A stretch of 55,973 nt of DNA. Source: Anaerolinea sp. (GTDB lineage: Bacteria > Chloroflexota > Anaerolineae > Anaerolineales > Villigracilaceae). The translations under genes and the position numbers were made by a program. Shown here piece by piece: positions 36,667 through 45,840 of the stretch; the first letter of the stretch is position 1; each line of letters starts with the position of its first letter. The stretch covers positions 1 through 55,973 of the forward strand of contig JAIFKY010000120.1 in the NCBI GenBank assembly GCA_020049345.1, given 5' to 3'. The notes under the pieces were generated by a model. That model did no database searches. It worked only from the letters and a program-made list of their open reading frames with translations, and was not told the DNA's origin.

Positions 36667-38408
36667 TCAAAAGATTATTTAGCCCGCCGCTTTTTGATAC
36701 TGAAGAAGATAATTTTCGCGCGAAGTTCATTAGTGGCTTTGCCTGGACTCTCATTTTGTTATTACTATTTAGCTTAATTCCTGTCCTAGGTCCAAATGCA
36801 GACGTAAACGCCAACACTACAATTATTTTTATTGTAAGTGTCATCCTTGTTTGCTTTACTTCGCTTTACATATTACGAAAAGGCAACCTAAACGCAAGCG
36901 GATTAATCCTGGTAATCCTCTGCTGGGTGGGGTTTGGACTGCAAGCATATACAGCGGATGGAGTCAGAGACATAATTATAGTTGCGTACATTGCAATCAG
37001 TTTGCTTGCCAGTATTGTTATTAACTGGCGCGCAGGCAGTATTGTCATGGTTCTCAGTATTGGAGCAATCTGGGGTTTTGCGATACTCGAAACAAACGGA
37101 TTTCTACACCCCCGCTTTCAAGAACCAATTACGTTTTCACGCGATCTCTCTTTTGTTTTTGCGGCAATCGCAGTATTAATCTATTTCAGCACAACCAGTT
37201 TACGAGATGCAACCACCCGCGCAAAAACAAGCAAACAAGAACTGCTTGTTTCAAATAAGAATCTGCAAGAACTTAACCAAACATTGGAAGAACGCGTAAA
37301 CCAACGCACAACTGAATTAGACAGCGCAAACCGCCATAACTTACAACGCGCCCGCCAATTTGAAGCAATTTCGCAGGTTGTACGCGCAATTTCATCCATT
37401 CAGGATTTGGAAATACTCCTCCCTCGAATTACAAAAGTGATCAGTGAACAATTCAATATTTACCATACAGGTATTTTTTTATTGGATGACAACCGCGAAT
37501 TTGCAATCTTGCGCGCCTCAAACAGCGATGGCGGCAAAAAAATGCTGGCGCGTGAACACAAGTTACCCGTCGGACAGACCGGTATTGTTGGCTATGTAAC
37601 AGCAACCGGACAACCCCGCATTGCTCTTGATGCAGGAGCAGATGCTGTATTCTTTAATAATCAAGACCTGCCAAATACCCACTCGGAAATTGCACTGCCT
37701 TTACGCTACGCCGGCACACTCCTCGGCGCGCTTGATGTGCAAAGTGTTGAATCAAACGCATTTGATCAGAATGACGTTGAAATTTTAACCATCCTGGCTG
37801 ATCAGGTCGCGGCAGCGATAACAAACACCCTGACTCTTGAAGAAGCCCGAAAAACTCTGGCTAAATTCCAAGGCTCATTAGACAATAAGACCCAGGAATC
37901 ATGGAAAGTCATGAGATCAAAGTCATTGGGATTAGGCTTTCAAATAATTGGTTCCGCCATCAAGCCGTTGGATGCTCCGCTGACCGGCAAACATATTCAA
38001 CAAGCGCTTGCACAAAACAAAATAGTCTTATCTGATAAAGAAGATGCCACAACCTCAAGTATTGCAATCCCCATCCGCCTGCGGGGACAAGCCGTTGGCG
38101 TTATAAACTTGCGTACCAACAATAAGTATAAACTAACAGAAGATGATACTGAGATAGTAGAGGCTGTTACAGAACGTCTTTCACTTGCCATTGAAACAGC
38201 CACATTGCTCCAAGCCACTCAACATCGAGCGGATATTGAGCGACTTACAACCGATATTTCTTCAAAGATCAGTTCCTCCACTCACTTTGAAACCATCCTG
38301 CAAACAGCCGCACAGGAACTTAGCAAGGCGCTCGGCGGCTCAGACGTGTTGGTACAGATTGAACCAGTTTCCATTGAATCTGACCGCAAAGATAAATACG
38401 GGTATTAA
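36663..38408 (+). CDS. Membrane sensor 10: multi-TM, GAF, truncated GAF
   Basis: A 581-aa protein: N-terminal FSPPLFDTEEDNFRAKF, about six TM helices (20-175), coiled coil (EERVNQRTTELDSANR), GAF (231-390; IYHTGIFLLD, RIALDAGADAVFFNNQDLP), Trp helix (TQESWKVM near 413), truncated GAF (463-520) and stub (521-571). No transmitter. GGAG precedes the ATG, which overlaps the previous stop as ATGA. It is followed after 5 nt by the binding-protein-like lipoprotein, so the lipoprotein is in the same transcription unit. Confidence 0.86.
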   Translation: MIKRLFSPPLFDTEEDNFRAKFISGFAWTLILLLLFSLIPVLGPNADVNANTTIIFIVSVILVCFTSLYILRKGNLNASGLILVILCWVGFGLQAYTADGVRDIIIVAYIAISLLASIVINWRAGSIVMVLSIGAIWGFAILETNGFLHPRFQEPITFSRDLSFVFAAIAVLIYFSTTSLRDATTRAKTSKQELLVSNKNLQELNQTLEERVNQRTTELDSANRHNLQRARQFEAISQVVRAISSIQDLEILLPRITKVISEQFNIYHTGIFLLDDNREFAILRASNSDGGKKMLAREHKLPVGQTGIVGYVTATGQPRIALDAGADAVFFNNQDLPNTHSEIALPLRYAGTLLGALDVQSVESNAFDQNDVEILTILADQVAAAITNTLTLEEARKTLAKFQGSLDNKTQESWKVMRSKSLGLGFQIIGSAIKPLDAPLTGKHIQQALAQNKIVLSDKEDATTSSIAIPIRLRGQAVGVINLRTNNKYKLTEDDTEIVEAVTERLSLAIETATLLQATQHRADIERLTTDISSKISSSTHFETILQTAAQELSKALGGSDVLVQIEPVSIESDRKDKYGY

Positions 38409-38413
38409 TCAAA

Positions 38414-39382
38414 ATGAAAAGAAATCTATTAATAAAAATTACCAATTTAATTCTACTCCTACCCGTTTTGGCGGCATGTGCCACATTACAAGTCACACCG
38501 ATCCCCAATCCGCCACTGCGAATTGAATTCACACAATGGTGGGGAGACTATACCCTGCTGGTAGCACAGGACAAGGGTTTTTTTGAAGAGCATGAGGTAC
38601 GGGTAGAGCCCAGATACTATAAGACTCTTGCCAACACCTACCCAGATTTAGCCTCTGGACAAATTGACGGAGCGTTGATAGCAATCGGAGATGCGATCAA
38701 TATCAACCGTAGCACCCCCATAAAAGTGGTGGCCGTCAGTGACAATGGAGGCGACGATGCCGTTGTCGTTGGATCAGAAATTAATTCCATACAAGACCTG
38801 AAAGGCAAAACAATCGGCTTGGAGATAGGTTCACAATTTGAGTTAACCATCTTCCAAATGTTGCAAAGCGCAGACATGGATTTTAACGACGTTACTCTCG
38901 TCTCAATGAACCCTGAAGACACGCTGGCCGCCCTTGAAGGTGGTCAGGTTCAAGCAGTTAATACCTGGGAGCCCTATTTATCAAATGCGCTTGCAAAGGG
39001 ATACAAAAGCATTTATCCGCAGGAACAACTTCACCTATTTCCAGACTTAATTGTATTTCGCAAATCAATTGTAGATGAAAGACCCGAAGATGTTCGCGCA
39101 TTCCTGCAAGCATGGTTTCAAGCAGTTGAATACCGCCAACAACATCAGGGAGAAACACGTGTCATTGCCGCCAAGTATTTGGGCGTAAGCGCAGATGAAG
39201 TACAGCCCGACAACAATCTAAAAATCCACACACTGGAAGACAATAAATTATTATTCAATGTGCAAAAAGCAAATTCCATTTATTCCATCGCAAAAGTTAC
39301 ATCCGATTATTTAATTTCCATTGGAGTAATCACAAAAGCCATCGATCCGCTTGAATTGCTTGATTCGATTTATTTGCCATAG
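38414..39382 (+). CDS. NMT1/SsuA-type solute-binding lipoprotein without a transporter
   Basis: A 322-aa lipoprotein: signal peptide with lipobox LPVLAAC (Cys22), then a type II periplasmic-binding fold of the NMT1/ThiY/SsuA kind. Visible family features are IEFTQWWGDYTLLVAQDKGFF near the start, DLASGQIDGALIAIGDA, SIQDLKGKTIGLEIGS and TWEPYLSNALAKGY. Homologues deliver thiamine precursors, alkanesulfonates, nitrate-like or aromatic compounds to ABC importers. No permease or ATPase gene occurs anywhere in this window; instead the gene sits between two membrane sensors. I infer that it presents its ligand to a neighbouring sensor rather than to a transporter, or that it serves an importer encoded elsewhere. 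Ribosome-binding site weak. Confidence 0.82.
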   Translation: MKRNLLIKITNLILLLPVLAACATLQVTPIPNPPLRIEFTQWWGDYTLLVAQDKGFFEEHEVRVEPRYYKTLANTYPDLASGQIDGALIAIGDAININRSTPIKVVAVSDNGGDDAVVVGSEINSIQDLKGKTIGLEIGSQFELTIFQMLQSADMDFNDVTLVSMNPEDTLAALEGGQVQAVNTWEPYLSNALAKGYKSIYPQEQLHLFPDLIVFRKSIVDERPEDVRAFLQAWFQAVEYRQQHQGETRVIAAKYLGVSADEVQPDNNLKIHTLEDNKLLFNVQKANSIYSIAKVTSDYLISIGVITKAIDPLELLDSIYLP

Positions 39383-39417
39383 TCATTTACGTCAATAATG
39401 CCAAGAGAGTCTCTCTA

Positions 39418-42246
39418 ATGAACAACACATCCGCCCAACCCACGCCACAAGAAAAGCATCGTAAAGAAAATGCGCTTGCGATCAGTTTGATCACCGGCAT
39501 TCTATTTACGATTGTTTCAATAATTGTTGGACCGATTGCCTATAGCGAAAATAAAGAAGCTGGTTTATGGGGCATCGTGCTTATGGTGGTAGTCTCCATA
39601 GCGGCATTTATTAGCGCATATCAAATATCTCGCAATCGTGTTCTGCCAGGGATAGGAAATCTCATCATAACCATACTGGTGATGTCGCTTGCGCTCCCTA
39701 TTGTGGCGCACGGACAAGGGCTTGCGCTTGGTGTCATGATCCTTGTTTTTATTGCAAGTATTTCTTTAGCCACCCTGCCAAACGTGTGGGCAACACGCGC
39801 AATCATTAGCGCTTTTGTGATCGCAATCATCATCACCCTTACCGATCTATATCTTCCTGATTTTGGACTGCCCACCAAGCCCAGTTACACCAACCTGATT
39901 GCCATTATCGTGTCTTTCGTATATATTATTTTCATCCTAAGGCAGTTCAAGACATACGCACTGCGCACCAAGATTGTTATTGCCTTCATACTTATCACCA
40001 TCATTCCTTTGATTGCATTAAGCATAATCAACAGCAGGTCATCCAGCGCAACCCTTGAAACACAAAGCAAAGATCAACTGACAACCTTGTCCGAAATAGT
40101 AGCGGATAAAATTGACGGGTTTATAACAACCCAGCTTAATTCAGCGCACACAGACGCAAAGCAATTATCGCTTGTCTCTTACCTGCAATTGCCCCCTGAA
40201 TTACGCAACGGCAGCAAAGAAGAAATAGACGCCCGTGTCACCCTTTTATCTTTAACGCGCAAAGACCCTGTATTTATCAACTCAATTGCCATTCTCGATC
40301 TGAGTGGAAAAAATATTCTGGACACCGTCAACAAATACAAAGATCAATACGAAGGCTCGTTCGCTTATTTTCGCCCGCTTCAAACAGGATTACCCTACGC
40401 ATCCAATGTTCTTTTCCGCGACGACAAAGCAAATATTTATTTCACCGCCCCGATTAAAACTCAGGAAGGAAAAGCGCTTGGCTTACTGCGAATAGAATAT
40501 CACGCAACGGTTATCCAATCCCTTATTCGTTCCATAAATCCAGGCAATACAGAAACCATTATTGCGCTTGTAGATACGAACACATACATGCGGGTAGGGT
40601 ACACGGGAGACCGTGACGCGCTTTTTACATCATACAAGAATTTTACAGATTTGGAATTAACCACCTTACAGGCAGTGGGACGCCTCCCCTCAGCCACCCG
40701 AGAAAACGCCCTGAAGAATGTTAACGATGAAACAGTTGCCGGCTTGGACAACCTGCAACAACAGCCATTCTTTAACGCAAAATCCAACTCGCCTGTTTCA
40801 GAAACAATTAATACGGGTGTATTTCTAAAAACGCAACCGTGGGTTGCAATGGTGAGCCAGTCCACCGATGTATATCTTGTGCCTGTCAAAGAACAAAACA
40901 AAGCCAATACACTGATTGCGGTATTAGTGCTTATTTTTAGTATTATCGCTGGGTTTATAGCATCACAAATTCTAACATCCCCGCTCACAGCCCTTACAAA
41001 TGCAGCCGAAAAAATCACATCCGGCGATCTTAATGCGCGGGCACAGATAACCACAGAAGATGAAATCGGCGCATTGGCAGTCACATTTAATCGCATGACC
41101 GAACAACTCAACCAAACACTCACAGGGCTGGAACAACGCGTAGCAGAGCGCACAACAGACCTCGAACTATCGCGTCAGCAAAGTATAAAACGCGCCAACG
41201 AACTTCAATCAATTGGTGAAATTTCAAAAATTATTACCGGCGAACAAAAATTTGAGAGCCTGCTGCCGCTGATCACCCGCCTTGTGAGCGAACGTTTCAA
41301 CTTCTATCACACAGGAATTTTTCTGCTTGACAGCACAAACCGGTTCGCAGTATTGCAAGCCGCAAACAGTACCGGCGGAAAAAATATGTTGCAACGCGGA
41401 CACAAACTTGAAGTCGGTGAAAGCGGAATTGTGGGATACGTCGCGCAAACTGGAACACCCCGCATCTCACTCGACGTTGGGCAGGATGCTGTTTTCTTCA
41501 ACAATCCCGACCTTCCAAACACACGTTCTGAAATGGCGCTGCCCCTCAAAGTACGCGACCAAATTGTAGGCGTATTGGATGTTCAAAGCGAAAGACCCGG
41601 CGCATTCACTGAAAACGACACAAACACACTCAGTATTTTAGCTGACCAAATTGCAATCGCCCTGGAAAATGCGCGGCTGTTCACGCAAACAGAGCAGGCA
41701 TTAAGTGAAGCACAGGCGCTCTATCGTCAAAATTTACAGGAAGGCTGGAAAACCTTTAGCCGCGAAAAAGAAATTGTCGGCTATCATCAAAGTTTGACAA
41801 GCGGAAAAAAGCTAACTCAACTTGTTGAGACAGATGAAATCAGGCAAGTCATCAATCGCAGAGAATCATTAATCTTTCATGCGGATGGCGTCACACAGGA
41901 AGCATCCATCATTGTGCCGATCAAACTGCGTGGACAAATCATCGGCACGATGAAAATTAATGCGCCCGATAAAAATCGTTCATGGTCATCTGATGAAATC
42001 AATCTTACCGAAGCGATCTCTGAGCGTCTTTCAATTGCGCTTGAAAATTCGCGCCTAATCGAAGAGTCTCAACGTCAAGCTATTAAAGAGCAGACCATTA
42101 GTGAAGTCACCGGCAAGATCGGCGCTTCCATCAACCTGAAAAATGTTTTACAAACCGCAGTGGAAGAACTGGGACGCGCCCTGCCGGGGTCTGAAGTGAT
42201 CATTAAGTTTGAACAAAAGAACGCGAATGCGGAGCCTCAATCATGA
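39418..42246 (+). CDS. Membrane sensor 11: multi-TM + dCache-HAMP-GAF, truncated GAF
   Basis: A 942-aa composite sensor with about six TM helices (20-175), TM7 (186-208), dCache-like domain (210-490), TM8 (496-520), HAMP (520-575), coiled coil (EQRVAERTTDLELSRQQ), GAF (595-758) and Tyr/Trp helix (ALYRQNLQEGWKTF near 770). A truncated GAF (830-885) and stub (886-935) complete it. The GAF shows the complete signature (FYHTGIFLLD, RISLDVGQDAVFFNNPDLP). It directly follows the solute-binding lipoprotein and is the best candidate for a partner. A 13-bp palindrome (AGAGAGTCTCTCT, 39404-39416) covers the place where the ribosome-binding site should be. Stop overlaps sensor 12 by 4 nt. Confidence 0.87.
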   Translation: MNNTSAQPTPQEKHRKENALAISLITGILFTIVSIIVGPIAYSENKEAGLWGIVLMVVVSIAAFISAYQISRNRVLPGIGNLIITILVMSLALPIVAHGQGLALGVMILVFIASISLATLPNVWATRAIISAFVIAIIITLTDLYLPDFGLPTKPSYTNLIAIIVSFVYIIFILRQFKTYALRTKIVIAFILITIIPLIALSIINSRSSSATLETQSKDQLTTLSEIVADKIDGFITTQLNSAHTDAKQLSLVSYLQLPPELRNGSKEEIDARVTLLSLTRKDPVFINSIAILDLSGKNILDTVNKYKDQYEGSFAYFRPLQTGLPYASNVLFRDDKANIYFTAPIKTQEGKALGLLRIEYHATVIQSLIRSINPGNTETIIALVDTNTYMRVGYTGDRDALFTSYKNFTDLELTTLQAVGRLPSATRENALKNVNDETVAGLDNLQQQPFFNAKSNSPVSETINTGVFLKTQPWVAMVSQSTDVYLVPVKEQNKANTLIAVLVLIFSIIAGFIASQILTSPLTALTNAAEKITSGDLNARAQITTEDEIGALAVTFNRMTEQLNQTLTGLEQRVAERTTDLELSRQQSIKRANELQSIGEISKIITGEQKFESLLPLITRLVSERFNFYHTGIFLLDSTNRFAVLQAANSTGGKNMLQRGHKLEVGESGIVGYVAQTGTPRISLDVGQDAVFFNNPDLPNTRSEMALPLKVRDQIVGVLDVQSERPGAFTENDTNTLSILADQIAIALENARLFTQTEQALSEAQALYRQNLQEGWKTFSREKEIVGYHQSLTSGKKLTQLVETDEIRQVINRRESLIFHADGVTQEASIIVPIKLRGQIIGTMKINAPDKNRSWSSDEINLTEAISERLSIALENSRLIEESQRQAIKEQTISEVTGKIGASINLKNVLQTAVEELGRALPGSEVIIKFEQKNANAEPQS

Positions 42247-45029
42247 CCACCTCTTATTCTGACGCATTGATCTTCCAAAATACTGAAAAAGAACAACATC
42301 AGCGCATTGCGCTGGTCATTACAAACATCCTTCTCATAACCGGCGGGCTGATTTCTTTTGCCATTCTATCAATTGCCATAATAACAAAAAGTTGGCATAT
42401 ATTTGTCCTCTATGGCGGCAATTTACTATTCTTAGCGCTAAATTATTTGGGCTTGAAGCAAATCAAGCAAAATCACATTACCACCGGCGCAATCATAACT
42501 TCAGGTTCCATACAATTAACCATAGCGCTTCTTCCCCTTCTATTTACAGACGTTGGAAGCCTGGTTGGTTTGTTTAGCATCCTGACAGCCTCTCTGATAA
42601 TCCACCAAACCGTGGATTTAAAAAACTTCCGTAAAATAATTCCATACAACATCATTATCGGATTGCTAACGATCCTGCTTATTTATCTGCCAACGTCATT
42701 CCGAATAGCCATACCTACCATATTAATTATCACAATTGCCATAATAGCCGTTTTTGAAATAATGATTTTAATTGTAGTTATGTGGCTGCAATTCAAAACT
42801 TTTACGATCCAAACAAAATTAATCGTCGCATTCATAAGTCTGCTAGTCATATCATTAATCACCACCGGCGGCTACAACATCACCACCAATTACCGTATCC
42901 AACGCGCGCAAATATCTACAAACCTTGAAAGTGAAACAAACGCAAAAAGCGCGGCAATCGTTGACTTTCTTATTGCTGCCAGACAGGATGCGGTTTTTCT
43001 TGGTCAGGCTGAGGTTTTACAAAACTACATAAAAACTCTGGGAGATATTTCCAATCCAAACATTGTGATCCGAGCGCGCACCGTTGTGGAACGTGAGTTT
43101 CGCCGCTTTGCCGAAAACAGAGAAGTCTACGAACAAGTACGGTTTTTAGACAACGATGGGAATGAAGTCATCCGCATAGACACCACTCAAGACGGAGTAT
43201 CATCCATTGTGCCCCAATCAGAGTTACGCAAAAGCGAAACTCTAAACGTCATGGGCGAGTTAAATTATTTCAAGCAAAGTAATATATTATCCTCAGGAGA
43301 AATTTTCGAGTCGCCGCTTAAATTAAATATAGACAATAACAACCAGATTATATTTCCATACGAACCAATCATTCAGTATGGCACGCCATTGGTTATTAAC
43401 ACCCAAACAAAAGGCGTAATCCTTATTAATGTGTACGCCGAAAATTTCCTAAAAATATTATCGGCATCAGGCTCAAATACCTTCCTTGTTGATACAAATG
43501 GATATTATCTTTTTCACCCCGACGAAACCAAACGTTGGGGTAGAGACCTCAAAACCGGAATAACCATTGGGCAAGATTTCCCCGATCTCGTCAACGACCT
43601 TTACAGTGGAAAACCTGGAAACCGCGAAGTTAACGGCTACCTCATTACCTACGCGCCCATAATCATGCCGGGCGAAGATGCGCCGCGTTGGTACATTGGA
43701 ACTTTCGTTGATCTGGATTCGATCTCCAGACCTATTTTCACATCAACGTTTAATTCATTAACCTTATTGTTGCTGACAATGGGCATTTCCATTTTTATGA
43801 TGACCTATCTAAGCAGTTCAATCACCACCCCGCTTGGAAATCTATCAACTGCCGCGAGAAATATTACCGCCGGAAATCTGTCTGCCCGCGTTAATGTCGA
43901 AACACAAGATGAAATCGGCGCTCTGGCAGAAGCATTTAATATTATGAGCAGCCAGTTACAAGAATTGGTCGCCAGCCTCGAAAGCCGCGTTTCAGAACGC
44001 ACAGCAGAACTGGAAACAGAAAAACAACAATCAGATGCGCGCGCCAAACAATTTGAGGCAGTTACAAAAGTAGCGGGCGCCATCAGCGCCACCAAGAATT
44101 TACCGGAATTACTTCCGCAGATAACCAAGGTAATCAGTGAACAGTTCGGTTTTTATCATGTTGGAATTTTCCTGAACGATCCAGCCAATCAAATTGCAAT
44201 ACTCCGCGCCGCAAACAGCGAAGGCGGAAAGAAAATGATCCAACGTAATCACCAACTCAAAATCGGCGAACAAGGCATCGTGGGGCATGTCGCCAAAACT
44301 GGAAAACCACGCATTGCGCTTGACGTGGGCGAAGATGCAAACTATTTCGATAACCCAGAATTACCATCAACACATTCAGAAATGGCGCTGCCGCTTAAGG
44401 TAGAAAATCGGGTTATCGGCGCATTGGATATTCAAAGCACTGAAATAGGCGCGTTCACAGATGAAGACTTTGAAACCCTTTCCGCGCTGGCTGATCAAGT
44501 CAGCCTTGCAATTCAAAATGCGCGTTTATTTGATCAAATAAAAAACACTCTTTCAGAATCCGAGGCTATTCAACGGCAATACATTCGCGAAACCTGGGAA
44601 CACCTGCCCAAAGAGGAAAAAATAAGTGGTTTCCGATCTTCCAACGCAGGCGCAGTTTTGTTGAATGAAGAGGCAATAGATGCTTCAGACAAACGGGAAA
44701 TTAGCGTACCCATTATCCTGCGCGGCGAAACCATCGGTACGCTTTCAGTATTGGTACCTGCCAGCCAGCGCGAAAACACAGATCAAGATGATTTAATCAA
44801 AGCAGTGGCAGACCGTATCGCGCTATCTGCCGAAAACGCCCGCCTCTTTGAAGAAACAACCCGCCGCGCCACACGCGAACATCTTGTATCAGACATTACC
44901 ACAAAAATCCGCAGTACCAACGATCCACAGGAAATGATCAATACCGCCATGCAGGAATTGCGGCGCGCACTAGGCGCCACGCGCGTTGAAATTGTCCCGC
45001 AAAAAATTGCGCCTCCACCAGATAAATAG
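42243..45029 (+). CDS. Membrane sensor 12: multi-TM + dCache-HAMP-GAF, truncated GAF
   Basis: A 928-aa composite sensor: about six TM helices (20-180), TM7 (190-215), an extracytoplasmic dCache-type domain (215-495) of the kind with EFRRFAENREVYEQVRFLD, TM8 (500-525), HAMP (525-580), coiled coil (ESRVSERTAELETEKQQ), GAF (600-765; FYHVGIFLND, ALDVGEDANYFDNPELP), Trp helix (IRETWEHLP near 785), truncated GAF (816-875) and stub (876-923). Last sensor of the array, followed after 22 nt by the ParA-like gene. The Cache subtype differs from sensors 4, 6, 9 and 11, so the array samples several ligand classes. No output domain. Confidence 0.87.
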   Translation: MTTSYSDALIFQNTEKEQHQRIALVITNILLITGGLISFAILSIAIITKSWHIFVLYGGNLLFLALNYLGLKQIKQNHITTGAIITSGSIQLTIALLPLLFTDVGSLVGLFSILTASLIIHQTVDLKNFRKIIPYNIIIGLLTILLIYLPTSFRIAIPTILIITIAIIAVFEIMILIVVMWLQFKTFTIQTKLIVAFISLLVISLITTGGYNITTNYRIQRAQISTNLESETNAKSAAIVDFLIAARQDAVFLGQAEVLQNYIKTLGDISNPNIVIRARTVVEREFRRFAENREVYEQVRFLDNDGNEVIRIDTTQDGVSSIVPQSELRKSETLNVMGELNYFKQSNILSSGEIFESPLKLNIDNNNQIIFPYEPIIQYGTPLVINTQTKGVILINVYAENFLKILSASGSNTFLVDTNGYYLFHPDETKRWGRDLKTGITIGQDFPDLVNDLYSGKPGNREVNGYLITYAPIIMPGEDAPRWYIGTFVDLDSISRPIFTSTFNSLTLLLLTMGISIFMMTYLSSSITTPLGNLSTAARNITAGNLSARVNVETQDEIGALAEAFNIMSSQLQELVASLESRVSERTAELETEKQQSDARAKQFEAVTKVAGAISATKNLPELLPQITKVISEQFGFYHVGIFLNDPANQIAILRAANSEGGKKMIQRNHQLKIGEQGIVGHVAKTGKPRIALDVGEDANYFDNPELPSTHSEMALPLKVENRVIGALDIQSTEIGAFTDEDFETLSALADQVSLAIQNARLFDQIKNTLSESEAIQRQYIRETWEHLPKEEKISGFRSSNAGAVLLNEEAIDASDKREISVPIILRGETIGTLSVLVPASQRENTDQDDLIKAVADRIALSAENARLFEETTRRATREHLVSDITTKIRSTNDPQEMINTAMQELRRALGATRVEIVPQKIAPPPDK

Positions 45030-45051
45030 ATTGGAAAAAGAGAAGGTAACC

Positions 45052-45840
45052 GTGATAAAAATAATTGCAGTATCCAACGAAAAAGGCGGCGTAGCAAAAA
45101 CCACAACCACCATCTCCCTTGGCGGCGCCCTTGTTGATCTGGGGTATCGTGTCCTGCTCATTGACCTTGACGCGCAAGCCAACCTAACGCTTGCACTTGG
45201 GTTTGAGCCGGGAGAATCTGAAAATACATCCAGCAATATTATGCTTGATAATGCTCCGCTATTAAGCGCGCGGCGAAAAACTGAAGTCGAAAACCTTGAC
45301 CTCATCCCGTCCAATTCACGCATAGAAACATCCGAGCAATTCCTGCCGGTACGCACAAACTACACCACCATCCTGCAGCGCGCCATTGCAAACGCAACAG
45401 AAATGTCATACGATTACATACTTCTTGACTGTCCTCCCGCGCTTGGCGCAATTACACAAAATGCACTCACTGCGGCAGACCTTCTTCTCATCCCTACGCA
45501 AGCGGAATACTTCTCGGCATACGCGCTACGCAACATGATGACGCTTGTACGCCGCATTCGCGAAGAAGACAACCCAAACCTGGCATACCGCATCCTTGTC
45601 ACAATGCTGGATAATAGAAACCGCACACACCGCAACATTCACGATCAACTTCGCACAACTTTTGGCGAAGGCGTGTTTAATTCAGTCATAGAAATAGACA
45701 CAAAATTACGCGAAAGTTCCATCGCTGGTTTGCCCATTTCACATTACAAACCTGGCGCGCGCGGCACCACGCAATACCACATACTCGCTCAGGAGTTAAT
45801 TGAATATGTCAAAGAAACCAAAAATAAACAAACGGCTTGA
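45052..45840 (+). CDS. ParA/Soj-type ATPase
   Basis: A 262-aa deviant-Walker ATPase of the ParA/MinD superfamily. Visible are the Walker A NEKGGVAKTTTT (Ala instead of the usual Gly between V and K), LIDLDAQANLTLALG, the Walker B-like ILLDCPPALGAITQNAL and the C-terminal IRE...RTHRNIHDQL region as in Soj. There is no ParB gene or parS-like site beside it, so chromosome segregation is unlikely; ParA relatives also position chemoreceptor clusters and other cytoplasmic complexes. The GTG at 45052 has AGAAGG six bases upstream; a longer frame reaches into sensor 12 but has no such signal. It overlaps the hybrid kinase gene by 35 nt. Confidence 0.9.
   Translation: MIKIIAVSNEKGGVAKTTTTISLGGALVDLGYRVLLIDLDAQANLTLALGFEPGESENTSSNIMLDNAPLLSARRKTEVENLDLIPSNSRIETSEQFLPVRTNYTTILQRAIANATEMSYDYILLDCPPALGAITQNALTAADLLLIPTQAEYFSAYALRNMMTLVRRIREEDNPNLAYRILVTMLDNRNRTHRNIHDQLRTTFGEGVFNSVIEIDTKLRESSIAGLPISHYKPGARGTTQYHILAQELIEYVKETKNKQTA

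Noticed and set aside
40500-41153. 217-codon minus-strand ORF inside sensor 11
   Set aside because: Covers the Cache-TM-HAMP region in antisense; no domain or ribosome-binding site.
20467-45029. Sensors as split or frameshifted histidine kinases
   Set aside because: All twelve stop at the equivalent GAF position and the next gene begins at once with a membrane segment; no kinase remnants are found in other frames after the stops, so recent degradation is unlikely.
45052-45840. Chromosomal partition locus (parA with parB and parS)
   Set aside because: No ParB-like protein or parS-like 16-bp palindrome was seen near it, and it is embedded in signalling genes.
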